Notes: generated from the letters alone by a model not told the origin. A stretch of DNA of 20,895 nucleotides from Clostridia bacterium (GCA_900766495.1 CAAFVM010000021.1:1-20895); one strand, 5' to 3'; counted from the stretch's first letter, positions 14,494 through 20,895 are shown. A program made the numbers and translations.

Positions 14494-15513
14494 ATGATAG
14501 GTTTACAAGTTACCGAAAAAGGTAAAATCACCAAAATCAATAAAATGGAGATTTGCGACAACGCCGACAGTTCCAAGGTAAAAATCACGAAAGTGATGCT
14601 TACCCCCGAGGATTTTCAAACCATTCTCGGCGACGACGACGTAAAATACCCCATCATTCCAGGGCGCATTGCCATCGGACAGATTACCGACGCAAGCGAT
14701 TCGGCTTATCTGCAAAAAGGCACGCGCGTGTCGCTTTCGTCTATTGAAAACTGCGGCGAGTGCGTGGAATGTCTGGCGGGCGAAAACGAAAAATGCGTTA
14801 ATTTGAAAATTGCCGGGAAAAACACCGACGGATTTCTGCGCGATTTCGCCGTGGTCGACAATGCGATTATGTACGCGCTTCCTCCCTCGGTTAAAGACGA
14901 CGACGCCCTGTTTATCGACTACGTTGCCCTCGCCCTTGCGGTTATCGACCAACTCGGCATTCAGAAGGGCGAACACGTGGCGGTTATAGGCGGCAATATA
15001 ATAGGTACTATTTTGTCGTCGCTTATAATTTACTATCAGAGCGTGCCTATTTTAATCGATTCTAAAACCGACAATTTAGACCGCGCACGCACTTCGGGCA
15101 TTTATTACACGCTGTTTTCCGACAACAAGCTTGAAAAAGAGGTTTCGGAACTTACCGGCGCGCATATGGCGCAAAAGGTGGTTTACGTTAGCGACAGTAA
15201 CATAAACACCGACGTAGCGCTTAAAATCGCGGGTCACGGTGCGAAAGTGGGCTTTGTGGGATTTTCTAACCCCAACCTTAAAGTCAACTTTCATTTGGCT
15301 ATGAAAAAGCAACTCAACTTCGAATGCGTTACAGGCGGATACGGGTTTACCGAACAGGCGATTAACCTTATAGCCAACAAAGCCGTAGACCTTTCGATTT
15401 ATAAAAATCCCTCGGTTAAATACGAGGGTTGCGAGCAAGACATTAAAAAAATAATAGCCGCAGCAAAAGACGGGAATATTCCCACATCGCCCCTTGTTGT
15501 GGATATGATGTAA
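14494..15513 (+). CDS. Zinc-type MDR-superfamily dehydrogenase lacking catalytic zinc ligands
   Basis: This 339-aa protein belongs to the medium-chain dehydrogenase/reductase superfamily. The structural-zinc lobe is intact, with Cys87, Cys90, Cys93 and Cys101 (CX2CX2CX7C). The Rossmann fold starts at VAVIGGNIIG. The catalytic-zinc positions are not conserved: the usual Cys of GICGSD aligns with Thr37 in VMLTPED, and the GHE of the second motif is GRI (Gly57-Arg58-Ile59). It therefore probably does not catalyse zinc-dependent alcohol oxidation; a quinone-reductase-like or other NAD(P)-linked reaction, or loss of activity, is possible. I recall similar proteins in other Clostridia, so this may be a family trait. 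It is the only plus-strand gene, single, with its own promoter, good GGGAG ribosome-binding site, and terminator. Confidence 0.85.
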   Translation: MIGLQVTEKGKITKINKMEICDNADSSKVKITKVMLTPEDFQTILGDDDVKYPIIPGRIAIGQITDASDSAYLQKGTRVSLSSIENCGECVECLAGENEKCVNLKIAGKNTDGFLRDFAVVDNAIMYALPPSVKDDDALFIDYVALALAVIDQLGIQKGEHVAVIGGNIIGTILSSLIIYYQSVPILIDSKTDNLDRARTSGIYYTLFSDNKLEKEVSELTGAHMAQKVVYVSDSNINTDVALKIAGHGAKVGFVGFSNPNLKVNFHLAMKKQLNFECVTGGYGFTEQAINLIANKAVDLSIYKNPSVKYEGCEQDIKKIIAAAKDGNIPTSPLVVDMM

Positions 15514-15536
15514 AAACTTTTTCTATTTTAAAATTT

Positions 15537-15571
15537 AACCCTCGGAACGCATTCCGAGGGTTTTTATTTTT
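15537..15571 (+). terminator. Intrinsic terminator of the MDR dehydrogenase gene
   Basis: An 11-bp perfect stem AACCCTCGGAA/TTCCGAGGGTT with loop CGCA is followed by TTTTTATTTTT. It lies 24 bp after the stop codon. This is the strongest terminator in the window. Confidence 0.93.
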
Positions 15572-15593
15572 ATTATGAATATAAGCCGAACGG

Positions 15594-15632
15594 TTCGTTT
15601 CCACGAGATTCCCGGGTTTCGCTCGGAATGAC
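15594..15632 (-). repeat. Repeat A, copy 3
   Basis: On the minus strand it runs from GTCATTCCGAGCGAAACCCG to TCGTGGAAACGAA, 39 bp. It matches the first 39 bp of copies 1 and 2 but lacks their tail. The middle differs (AAACCCG). Confidence 0.87.
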
Positions 15633-15650
15633 ACCTTTTTTCTTTTTCTT

Positions 15651-15709
15651 GTCATGTTGAGCAAGCGAAGAGCCGCCTTTCATCTCGCGGAAGCGTTGCT
15701 TAATTACAG
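15651..15709 (+). repeat. Repeat B, copy 2
   Basis: It runs from GTCATGTTGAGCAAGCGAAG through CATCTCGCGGAAGCG to TTAATTACAG. The middle differs from copy 1, but both ends are conserved. Confidence 0.87.
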
Positions 15710-15714
15710 ACGAA

Positions 15715-15766
15715 CCTACCCCTCGCGGCTCAACAACTAAACCACAGAAACACCCAGCCGCGGGGA
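15715..15766 (-). repeat. Repeat C, copy 5 (first tandem unit)
   Basis: On the plus strand it reads from CCTACCCCTCGCGG to GCCGCGGGG, 52 bp. The middle is the most diverged of the tandem set. Five bases separate it from repeat B. Confidence 0.8.
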
Positions 15767-15786
15767 AGAAAAAAATAACAGTACTA

Positions 15787-15838
15787 CCTAACCCTCGCGG
15801 AAGAAAACTTAAGCATACACCCAACCTACGTCGCGGGG
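15787..15838 (-). repeat. Repeat C, copy 6
   Basis: A 52-bp unit from CCTAACCCTCGCGGAAG to CGTCGCGGGG on the plus strand. It is identical to copy 8. A 21-bp purine-rich spacer follows. Confidence 0.9.
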
Positions 15839-15859
15839 AAGAAGAAAAGAACGGCACAA

Positions 15860-15911
15860 CCTAACCCTCGCGGAAGAAAACTTAAACATACACCACACCC
15901 ATGCCGCGGGG
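15860..15911 (-). repeat. Repeat C, copy 7
   Basis: A 52-bp unit from CCTAACCCTCGCGGAAG to TGCCGCGGGG. The first 26 bases match copies 6 and 8 except one; the second half differs. Confidence 0.88.
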
Positions 15912-15932
15912 AAGAAGAAAAGTACGGCACAA

Positions 15933-15984
15933 CCTAACCCTCGCGGAAGAAAACTTAAGCATACACCCAACCTACGTCGCGGGG
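15933..15984 (-). repeat. Repeat C, copy 8
   Basis: A 52-bp unit identical to copy 6. It is followed by GGGGAATTAG rather than the usual GGGGAAGAAG, marking the end of the array. Confidence 0.9.
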
Positions 15985-15997
15985 AATTAGAAAACAA

Positions 15998-17245
15998 TCA
16001 ATCTAACGGCTTGACGTTTTTGCCCACAATAGAGGCGGCGCGTTTTTCGGGCGAAAAATATTTAGCCGCAACCTCGTTAGCTTTATCCAGCGTAACAGCA
16101 GAAATCTTTTTAAGCTCGTCGTCAACGTTAAAAATCTGATTAAACAACAAAAGCCGTTTGCCGTTCGAAGTCATATAACTCGACGTGCTTTCGCCCGACA
16201 AAATCGTTGAACCTTTAATCTGTTCTTTCGCCCGCTCAAGCTCTTTGGCGGTAATGCCTTTTTCGCTTAAAAGTCGCATTTCGTCAAGCAATTTTTGGTA
16301 AGCGGCATGCGATTTTTTAGCGTTCACCGCGGCGTACAAATAGGTAACGCCCACCTCTTTATAAAGCGAAACGTAGGAATAAACCGTATACGCAAGCCCT
16401 GACTTTTCCCTTACCGACTGGAACAGCCTGCTGCTCATTCCGCCGCCCAGAACCGAGTTGACCAAAAGCAAAGGGTATTTATCGTCGTCGCCCGATTTTG
16501 CCGCAGGCACTCCGATTGCGATATGCGCCTGTTCGATGGGCTTTTCTATTGCAACCCGCCCACACTTTTGGCTGATTTCAGGCGTATACAACCCGCTTTT
16601 GCCTGCTGGCGCACCGCTTAAAAAACCGCCGAAATATTCGTTCATAAGCTCTTCAGCCGCCTCGAACGAAATATTTCCCGCAAACGACACAACGATATTA
16701 TCGGGCGTGTAATGCTTGTTTTTGTAAGCCAACACGTCTGATTTTTTAAACCGAGCCGCATTTTCCACAGGTCCTAATATGGTGGCGCCGTATCCGCTTT
16801 TTCCGAAATACGCTTCGGCAAGCGCGTCGATACACAGCTCGTCGGGCGTGTCCTCAATCATATTTATTTCTTCAATAACCACCCCGCGCTCTTTGTCAAG
16901 TTCCTCTTCGGGATATGTTGAATTAAGAAAAATATCGGAAAGCACGGCAAAACTTTGTTTAACCCGCTCGTCGGTGCATTTTACGTAATAGCAGGTCATA
17001 TCCTTTGCGGTATATGCGTTTACAATCGCGCCCACGCCCTCCAGTTCGTCGGAAATATCAAACGCCGTTCTGGTTGCGGTTCCTTTAAAATTCACGTGTT
17101 CTATAAAGTGCGAAATGCCGTTTTCTTCCGCCGTTTCGCGGCTGCTTCCCGCGCCTACCATTATGCCCACTGCTACCGAGCGGAAATCTTCCAGCGTTTC
17201 TACAATAAGTTTAAGTCCGTTTTCGTAAGTTTTAGTTTTAATCAT
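15998..17245 (-). CDS. M16-family zinc peptidase (MlpA/YmxG-like processing protease)
   Basis: This 415-aa protein is a single-chain M16B peptidase. The inverted zinc motif HFIEH is at residues 46-50 in GISHFIEHVNFKGT, with the downstream Glu in the VVIEEINMIEDTPDEL segment. The C-terminal M16 half is present, including GLAYTVYSY. Length fits the B. subtilis MlpA/YmxG group. No signal peptide is seen, so it is probably cytoplasmic. It follows the YlxY-like gene, the same order as ylxY-mlpA in Bacillus. The ATG has no good ribosome-binding site of its own; a strong AAGGAGG lies about 30 bases upstream. A 24-codon open frame (17238-17312) overlaps the start by eight bases and could couple translation. 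Confidence 0.92.
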   Translation of the reverse strand: MIKTKTYENGLKLIVETLEDFRSVAVGIMVGAGSSRETAEENGISHFIEHVNFKGTATRTAFDISDELEGVGAIVNAYTAKDMTCYYVKCTDERVKQSFAVLSDIFLNSTYPEEELDKERGVVIEEINMIEDTPDELCIDALAEAYFGKSGYGATILGPVENAARFKKSDVLAYKNKHYTPDNIVVSFAGNISFEAAEELMNEYFGGFLSGAPAGKSGLYTPEISQKCGRVAIEKPIEQAHIAIGVPAAKSGDDDKYPLLLVNSVLGGGMSSRLFQSVREKSGLAYTVYSYVSLYKEVGVTYLYAAVNAKKSHAAYQKLLDEMRLLSEKGITAKELERAKEQIKGSTILSGESTSSYMTSNGKRLLLFNQIFNVDDELKKISAVTLDKANEVAAKYFSPEKRAASIVGKNVKPLD

Positions 17246-17312
17246 CTTTTTTCTTTTCGGCTTTGCTTTTTCGCAAAACCTCCTTATTTTTTATATAACT
17301 GCCGCCTTTCAT
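17238..17312 (-). CDS. Candidate 24-aa leader peptide overlapping the M16 gene start
   Basis: An open frame of 24 codons plus stop begins with an ATG at 17312, ten bases after GAGGGG, and ends in TAA overlapping the M16 ATG. The peptide starts MKGGSYIKNK and ends in a Lys-rich tail with KKKDD. It would explain why the M16 gene has no ribosome-binding site next to its own start. The length is short enough to occur by chance, and no homologue is known to me. Confidence 0.3.
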   Translation of the reverse strand: MKGGSYIKNKEVLRKSKAEKKKDD

Positions 17313-17380
17313 ACGGCAAAAGCCCCTCTATAGGTTGATTAACGCACACTTGAGCATAAATGCAAGCGTGCCTTTTATTA

Positions 17381-17428
17381 TTCGCGGCAATTAAAGTAAG
17401 GCGAAAAATACTAAACCCTTGCCGCGAA
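17381..17428 (-). other. 10-bp inverted repeat at the end of the YlxY-like gene
   Basis: Arms TTCGCGGCAA (17381-17390) and TTGCCGCGAA (17419-17428) are perfect over ten bases with a 28-base loop. The second arm lies in the last codons of the YlxY-like gene. No T-run follows on the minus strand, so this may be an attenuator or RNA-stabilising hairpin rather than a terminator. Confidence 0.5.
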
Positions 17429-18142
17429 CGAAGCCGTTGTTTGGGTAACCGTACCGCACTTAAAACCGTGCGCTTTATAATACGCAAGTATTTCGGGCAA
17501 GGCTTCAACCGTATGGTCTTTGGGATGCATAAGCACGAAATCGCCCGCAGAGATTTTTTCGGTAGCCCGCTTAAAAACCAAGTTTTTATCTTTATCGCGC
17601 CAGTCTATCGTGTCTTTTGTCCACATAACGGTTTTATACCCCAGTTCACCCGCAACCTGCAACGTGGTTTTATTGAAATCGCCCGACGGCGGAGCGAACA
17701 AATTCATTTCAACGCCGCAAAGCGCCCTGACCAAATCGTGCGTGCGTTTTATTTCGGAAAGATTGCCGCTTTTGTTAAGCGACGAGTGTTTTTTATGAAA
17801 ATACCCGTGATTGCCTATTTCGTGTCCGCCCTCGATAAGCCGCCGCAAAAGTTCGGGCTTGTCGTCCACGAAACAGCCGCCCACGAAAAAAGTGGCTTTA
17901 TACCCATCTTTTTCAAGAATTTCGGCTATTTTTTCAACATTCTCGGCGCTTTCGTAACAATTAAACATAAGCGCTACGTATTCGCCTTTTCTGTTTCCGA
18001 AATATATAGGCGAGTTTTCGGCCGACGAAACGGTTACCGCCACGCTTTCGGAAAAATAGCAAACGGCGCCCACAAAAACAGCTACCGCGCACAAACACGC
18101 CGATGCCAGTGCGCGCATTTTTTTAACCGACATTTTTTTCAT
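17411..18142 (-). CDS. YlxY-like polysaccharide deacetylase homologue, catalytic residues lost
   Basis: This 243-aa protein has a signal-anchor segment at about 11-30 and a NodB-homology domain from residue 54. The metal-binding HxxxH motif is kept (His112, His116 in GNHGYFH). The usual TFDDGP motif is MFNCYE at 59-64, so both the catalytic Asp and the metal-binding Asp are missing. The RPPYG-type motif is APPSG, lacking the Arg. Family features such as MWTKDTIDWRD and FVLMHPKDHT remain. This pattern matches the YlxY/PdaB-like sporulation-associated group, and the M16 gene downstream repeats the ylxY-mlpA order of B. subtilis. It is probably membrane-anchored facing the cell wall. True chitin- or peptidoglycan-deacetylase activity is doubtful. 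A weak GGG precedes the ATG. Confidence 0.87.
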   Translation of the reverse strand: MKKMSVKKMRALASACLCAVAVFVGAVCYFSESVAVTVSSAENSPIYFGNRKGEYVALMFNCYESAENVEKIAEILEKDGYKATFFVGGCFVDDKPELLRRLIEGGHEIGNHGYFHKKHSSLNKSGNLSEIKRTHDLVRALCGVEMNLFAPPSGDFNKTTLQVAGELGYKTVMWTKDTIDWRDKDKNLVFKRATEKISAGDFVLMHPKDHTVEALPEILAYYKAHGFKCGTVTQTTASFAARV

Positions 18143-18218
18143 TTTAAAAACCCATCGGTTAAGTTTATTCGCGCCCGCGCCGTTATATTATCACGTAATA
18201 TTATTTTCTTTTTTTAAT

Positions 18219-18247
18219 TTTATATCCGCATATAGCCGAGCGAACAA
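18219..18247 (-). promoter_or_regulatory. Possible promoter of the YlxY-like gene
   Basis: On the minus strand: -35-like TTGTTC (18242-18247), 17-base spacer, -10-like TATAAA (18219-18224). The -35 is poor. If the gene is under a sporulation sigma factor, the true promoter may look different. Confidence 0.3.
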
Positions 18248-18328
18248 AAAATCATACTCCGCCTTATACGCCGCCCCGCTATAAAGCAAACCAACGGCTT
18301 TATTATTGTTTTTCGCGCAAACAGGCAA

Positions 18329-18401
18329 GCGAAAAGTTTATGGATTCAATTTAAAAAGTGCGCCTATATATTCATAAACGCACTTTTCAAAAACTTTTCG
18401 C
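18329..18401 (-). terminator. Nested double inverted repeat downstream of pgi
   Basis: Outer arms GCGAAAAGTTT (18329-18339) and AAACTTTTCGC (18391-18401) are perfect over 11 bp. Inner arms AAAAGTGCG (18354-18362) and CGCACTTTT (18379-18387) are perfect over nine. On the minus strand the inner hairpin is followed by TTTTTAAATT, fitting a terminator for pgi about 55 bp after its stop. Two stacked stems are more than a terminator needs. Confidence 0.65.
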
Positions 18402-18454
18402 GCGGCAATTTCAAAAAATAAATTGACGCGTTTTTCTGTTAAAGAAGCCTATAA

Positions 18455-19879
18455 TCAGATAATATATTTATCTTGTTTGGCGGGCGCGTTGTTAAGTTCT
18501 TCGCGTTTGGCTTCATAGCCTTTTCTTCCGAGAAGAGCATACGCGGCGTTCTTTCCGTTCTCTACGCCCGGCTGATTGTAAGTATCGATGTTGAGCATTT
18601 CTCCGATATACGCGGTGGCAAGTTCGAAGAAGTAAAGCAACTGCCCTATGGTGAACTCGTTTACCTCGGGGAGAATTATGGTGTTGTTCATTCTCTTTTT
18701 AACGGTAAGCGCGTATTCGGTGGCTTTGCGTTCGGCGTTTATAAGTTCGTTCATGGTATGTCCGCAAAGGAAATGAACGTCGGGAATATCGGCGCAGCCC
18801 TCGGGAATGGTCTGAACGCAACGGTAATTTTCAACGCCGATAAAGGTTATAACCTTGTCGAACGGGCCCTCGGTGTAAAGCTGAACCTGGCTGTGCTGGT
18901 CGGTTACGCCAAGCGACTTAACGGGAGTTTGCCCCGCGAACGCTTTGTTACCGTTTTTATCCACCTCTTTACCGAGGCTCTCGCCCCAAAGCTGGCAGTA
19001 CCAGTCGGCTATATATTTAAGGCTGTCGGTATAAGGCATCATAACCGAAATATTTTTGCCCTTGTTCATAGCCATATATTGCAAAGTGGCGAAAGCAAGC
19101 GCCGAGTTTTTGGTTAAATTGCCGCTTTGGCAGGCTTTATCCATAGCTTTCGCGCCCGCGAGCATATTCTTAATATCAATTCCGAGTACTGCCGCGGGGA
19201 ACAAACCTACCGGGCAAAGCTCCGAAAATCTTCCGCCGACGCCGTCGGGAATATAGAAAGTTTTAAGCCCGTCTTCTTTGGCTATTTTAATAAGGTTACC
19301 CTTGCTGTCGGACGTGGTGGCGACGATGTGTTTAGCCGCGTTTTTACCAAGCGCCTTTTTCAGTATATCGTTGATGATAAGATACTGAGTCATGGTTTCG
19401 CTGGTCGCGCCGCTCTTGGTTATTACGTTGAACACGGTTTTTTCGGGAACTATAACGTCCAGAAGCGCTTGCATGCGTTCGGGGTCTACGTTGTCTTCCA
19501 CGTAAAATTTAGGACCTTTTCTTTTAGCTTTGGTAAGGTCGTTGTAATGCAGGTGGCAAAGCGACTGGAACACCGCTATGGGCCCGAGCGCACTTCCGCC
19601 TATGCCGAGCACCACAAAATAGTCGTATTCGTTTCTTATTTTTCTGGCGGTGGATATTATGTCCTTAACAACCTCGTCCTGATTGTAAGGAAGTTCCGTC
19701 CAGCCCATCATACCCTTGCCGCGCCCGCTTTCTACCTGTTCGAACGCCTTTTTGGCAAGTTTTTTATTAGCAGCCAAATCTTTTTCGGAAAAGCCCTCGT
19801 CGCCGAGCATATCCTCGGTCATATTGTTGTAGTCGAAACTTATGCGCATATCCTCGCGCCATTTCTTACTGTATTTCAT
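18455..19879 (-). CDS. pgi: Glucose-6-phosphate isomerase
   Basis: This 474-aa enzyme interconverts glucose 6-phosphate and fructose 6-phosphate in glycolysis and gluconeogenesis. Family signatures are intact: the phosphate-binding VLGIGGSALGP, the sugar-binding VITKSGATSETM, the catalytic Glu region WGESLGKE, and DQHSQVQLYTEGP near the active site. I chose the ATG at 19879 because AAGGAG lies ten bases upstream; the open frame could run 20 codons further but would overlap the upstream gene. It lies 14 bp after the TIM-barrel gene and is the second gene of that operon. A nested hairpin downstream is a likely terminator. Confidence 0.97.
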   Translation of the reverse strand: MKYSKKWREDMRISFDYNNMTEDMLGDEGFSEKDLAANKKLAKKAFEQVESGRGKGMMGWTELPYNQDEVVKDIISTARKIRNEYDYFVVLGIGGSALGPIAVFQSLCHLHYNDLTKAKRKGPKFYVEDNVDPERMQALLDVIVPEKTVFNVITKSGATSETMTQYLIINDILKKALGKNAAKHIVATTSDSKGNLIKIAKEDGLKTFYIPDGVGGRFSELCPVGLFPAAVLGIDIKNMLAGAKAMDKACQSGNLTKNSALAFATLQYMAMNKGKNISVMMPYTDSLKYIADWYCQLWGESLGKEVDKNGNKAFAGQTPVKSLGVTDQHSQVQLYTEGPFDKVITFIGVENYRCVQTIPEGCADIPDVHFLCGHTMNELINAERKATEYALTVKKRMNNTIILPEVNEFTIGQLLYFFELATAYIGEMLNIDTYNQPGVENGKNAAYALLGRKGYEAKREELNNAPAKQDKYII

Positions 19880-19893
19880 ATGAGTAAAACTCC

Positions 19894-20688
19894 TTAAAAA
19901 ATTTTTTCTTTTATTTCTCGCAGATATGCAAGCGAACAAGCAAGTTCGTCGTAATCGGCGTAATTTTCTTTATAAACTTCTATTAAACAGTTGCCGTTGA
20001 ACCCGTTATGTTTCAAAAGGCGGAACAGCTCCTCGAAATCGAAATAACCGCCCTTTTTCGGCAATGCGGTTTTGCCGTTTTCGTCAATATCGCTTAAATG
20101 CACGGTTTTTAACCCGTCGCCCGTTTCTTCAAGATACTCTTTATAGTCGAATCCGCTTACCCGCGCCTGCTTTACGTCAAGCGTGGCGCACAGCTTGGGC
20201 GCGTATTTTTTAATTTTCGAATAAAACCCGGGGCGGTCGTAAAACGCCCATTCCACGTTTTCGAGGCAGACGTTTATTCCGTATTTTTCGGCAAGCAAAG
20301 TAAGCTCGTTCATATACATGCCTATCTGCTCGTAATCGTTATAAACCACGCCTTTTTTAAACTTGGCTTTTCCGTGCATGGTGTAGTTTTGCGCGCCTAA
20401 AATTTTGCCCGCTTTCAAGCAGTTTTCAAAAATTTCAACCGCGTCGTTACGCGTTCTGTCGCACGGGGAGAAAAGCTGCGGCTCGAAATGAGTGTTAAGC
20501 GTATGTATAGAATGAACTTTAAGCCCGCCCAACCTGCTTTTCAAAAGATTTGCGAAACTTTCGGTATACTCGCAATAGGTTTCCAAAAAAACCTCGCACA
20601 CTCGCGAATCAAGCCGCTCTAAAAGCGGCAACGCATCCTCGTTATATAACCTGCCGAACAGCGTAGCCGTAGAAATACCTATTTCCAT
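19894..20688 (-). CDS. Sugar phosphate isomerase/epimerase-like TIM-barrel protein
   Basis: This 264-aa protein has the AP-endonuclease-2/xylose-isomerase-like TIM barrel (PF01261 type). It begins MEIGISTATLFGR. Likely metal ligands are the Glu of CLENVEW, the Asp of ATLDVKQA, the His of VHLSDID and the Glu of CLIEVY, in the usual order. The substrate is unknown; members act on sugars, sugar phosphates and inositols. The ATG at 20688 is preferred because homologues start there. An upstream ATG at 20769 would add 27 basic residues and has no ribosome-binding site. It lies 14 bp before pgi, and co-transcription suggests a role in sugar metabolism, though this is inference. Confidence 0.85.
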   Translation of the reverse strand: MEIGISTATLFGRLYNEDALPLLERLDSRVCEVFLETYCEYTESFANLLKSRLGGLKVHSIHTLNTHFEPQLFSPCDRTRNDAVEIFENCLKAGKILGAQNYTMHGKAKFKKGVVYNDYEQIGMYMNELTLLAEKYGINVCLENVEWAFYDRPGFYSKIKKYAPKLCATLDVKQARVSGFDYKEYLEETGDGLKTVHLSDIDENGKTALPKKGGYFDFEELFRLLKHNGFNGNCLIEVYKENYADYDELACSLAYLREIKEKIF

Positions 20689-20806
20689 TTTATAAATCTT
20701 CGTATAATGCGGCTTGCTTTTTAACCGTCCGCTATGCCGTTTTATTTTAGGCATTCCATTCTTCATCACTAATATTTTTTACGGGAATAAATTGTTTTAT
20801 CCTGCG

Positions 20807-20895
20807 TTAAACTCCCATCAACGTACGGGTCAAGTACGTTTTCGGTCGTTTGCCTTGGCTAAAACCTAATTTCTTCTCCGTAAAAATGCGTAGCA
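20807..20895 (-). CDS. Possible C-terminal end of an upstream gene, cut by the window edge
   Basis: One minus-strand frame is open from the window edge for 28 codons to a TAA at 20807, ending RPKTYLTRTLMGV. It contains a 7-bp palindrome AACGTAC/GTACGTT. It is too short to tell a real gene end from a chance frame or a repeat, and no family is recognised. Confidence 0.25.
   Translation of the reverse strand, partial: LRIFTEKKLGFSQGKRPKTYLTRTLMGV

Larger units (their letters stand above)
15594..15997. repeat. Intergenic repeat cluster III
   Basis: The space between the convergent MDR and M16 genes holds repeat A inverted (15594-15632), repeat B (15651-15709), and four inverted copies of repeat C at 72-73-bp intervals (15715-15984). 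The last C unit ends 13 bp before the M16 gene's stop codon. Two open frames across this tract (15573-15857 and 15809-15997) are translations of the repeat and not genes. Confidence 0.9.
18143..18454. other. Intergenic region between pgi and the YlxY-like gene
   Basis: The 312 bp hold no credible gene. They contain a nested hairpin near pgi (18329-18401), a weak minus-strand promoter candidate (18219-18247), and an imperfect palindrome around 18186-18203 (AATATTACGTGATAATAT) that could be an operator or an A/T-rich upstream element. Confidence 0.7.

Noticed and set aside
14378..14530. Arg-rich open frame of about 50 codons in the leader of the dehydrogenase gene, and a five-codon frame starting at 14360
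   Set aside because: The longer frame has no ribosome-binding site and lies across the hairpins; the short one starts at the predicted transcription start. Both are probably chance.
15715..15984. CRISPR-like array: four 52-bp repeats with 20-21-bp spacers
   Set aside because: Spacers are shorter than any usual CRISPR spacer and are similar to each other, the repeats vary in the middle, copies occur singly elsewhere in the window, and there are no cas genes.
15573..15997. Two minus-strand open frames of 94 and 62 codons with Pro/Arg/Phe-rich repeats
   Set aside because: They are simply translations of the tandem C units and repeat A; there are no ribosome-binding sites and the peptide has no independent support.
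17360..18217. 285-codon plus-strand open frame
   Set aside because: It is the antisense of the YlxY-like gene; no ribosome-binding site and no recognisable domain.

Overview
The window looks like a chromosomal segment of a low-to-moderate-GC Gram-positive bacterium of the Clostridia, probably an uncultured lineage. The basis is gene content and order. It has rpmE / DUF1385-prmC / prfA in the usual Firmicutes order, a YlxY-type deacetylase-like gene directly upstream of an M16 peptidase (the ylxY-mlpA arrangement of Bacillus subtilis), a DUF5685 gene after trpS, and a Clostridia-type small P-loop protein. Assignment below class is not possible from the sequence alone. Nearly all genes lie on the minus strand; only the alcohol-dehydrogenase-like gene (14494-15513) is on the plus strand.

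Layout by position. 1-162: two minus-strand tRNA genes (one cut by the window edge, one tRNA-Pro) behind a clear promoter. 302-2975: a TldD/TldE metalloprotease pair. 3133-3786: an SGNH hydrolase. 3787-4163: repeat cluster I. 4164-7705: a minus-strand run of J-domain-like protein, small membrane protein, RlmD/RumA-family rRNA methyltransferase and Bax-inhibitor-1-like membrane protein. 7706-8101: repeat cluster II. 8102-9978: trpS and a DUF5685 gene overlapping by one base. 10184-10594: P-loop protein with its own promoter. 10761-14137: rpmE, a DUF1385-PrmC fusion, prfA. 14138-14493: divergent control region. 14494-15513: MDR-family dehydrogenase ending in a strong terminator. 15571-15997: repeat cluster III. 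15998-18142: YlxY-like protein and M16 peptidase. 18455-20688: TIM-barrel isomerase/epimerase and pgi. The far end may hold the last codons of another gene.

Most genes serve translation (two tRNAs, trpS, L31, RF1, the RF1-modifying enzyme PrmC, an rRNA methyltransferase) or central metabolism (pgi). No phage, insertion sequence, CRISPR array or defence system was found. The least ordinary parts are the three intergenic clusters built from the same short repeat families, with one two-part arrangement present at two loci in opposite orientation; the fusion that joins PrmC to a membrane protein; and several enzyme-family members that lack catalytic residues (J protein without HPD, NodB-like protein without its Asp pair, MDR protein without catalytic zinc ligands). 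I do not claim a new biological system. The repeat clusters and the J-protein/DUF5685 pair are the best leads.
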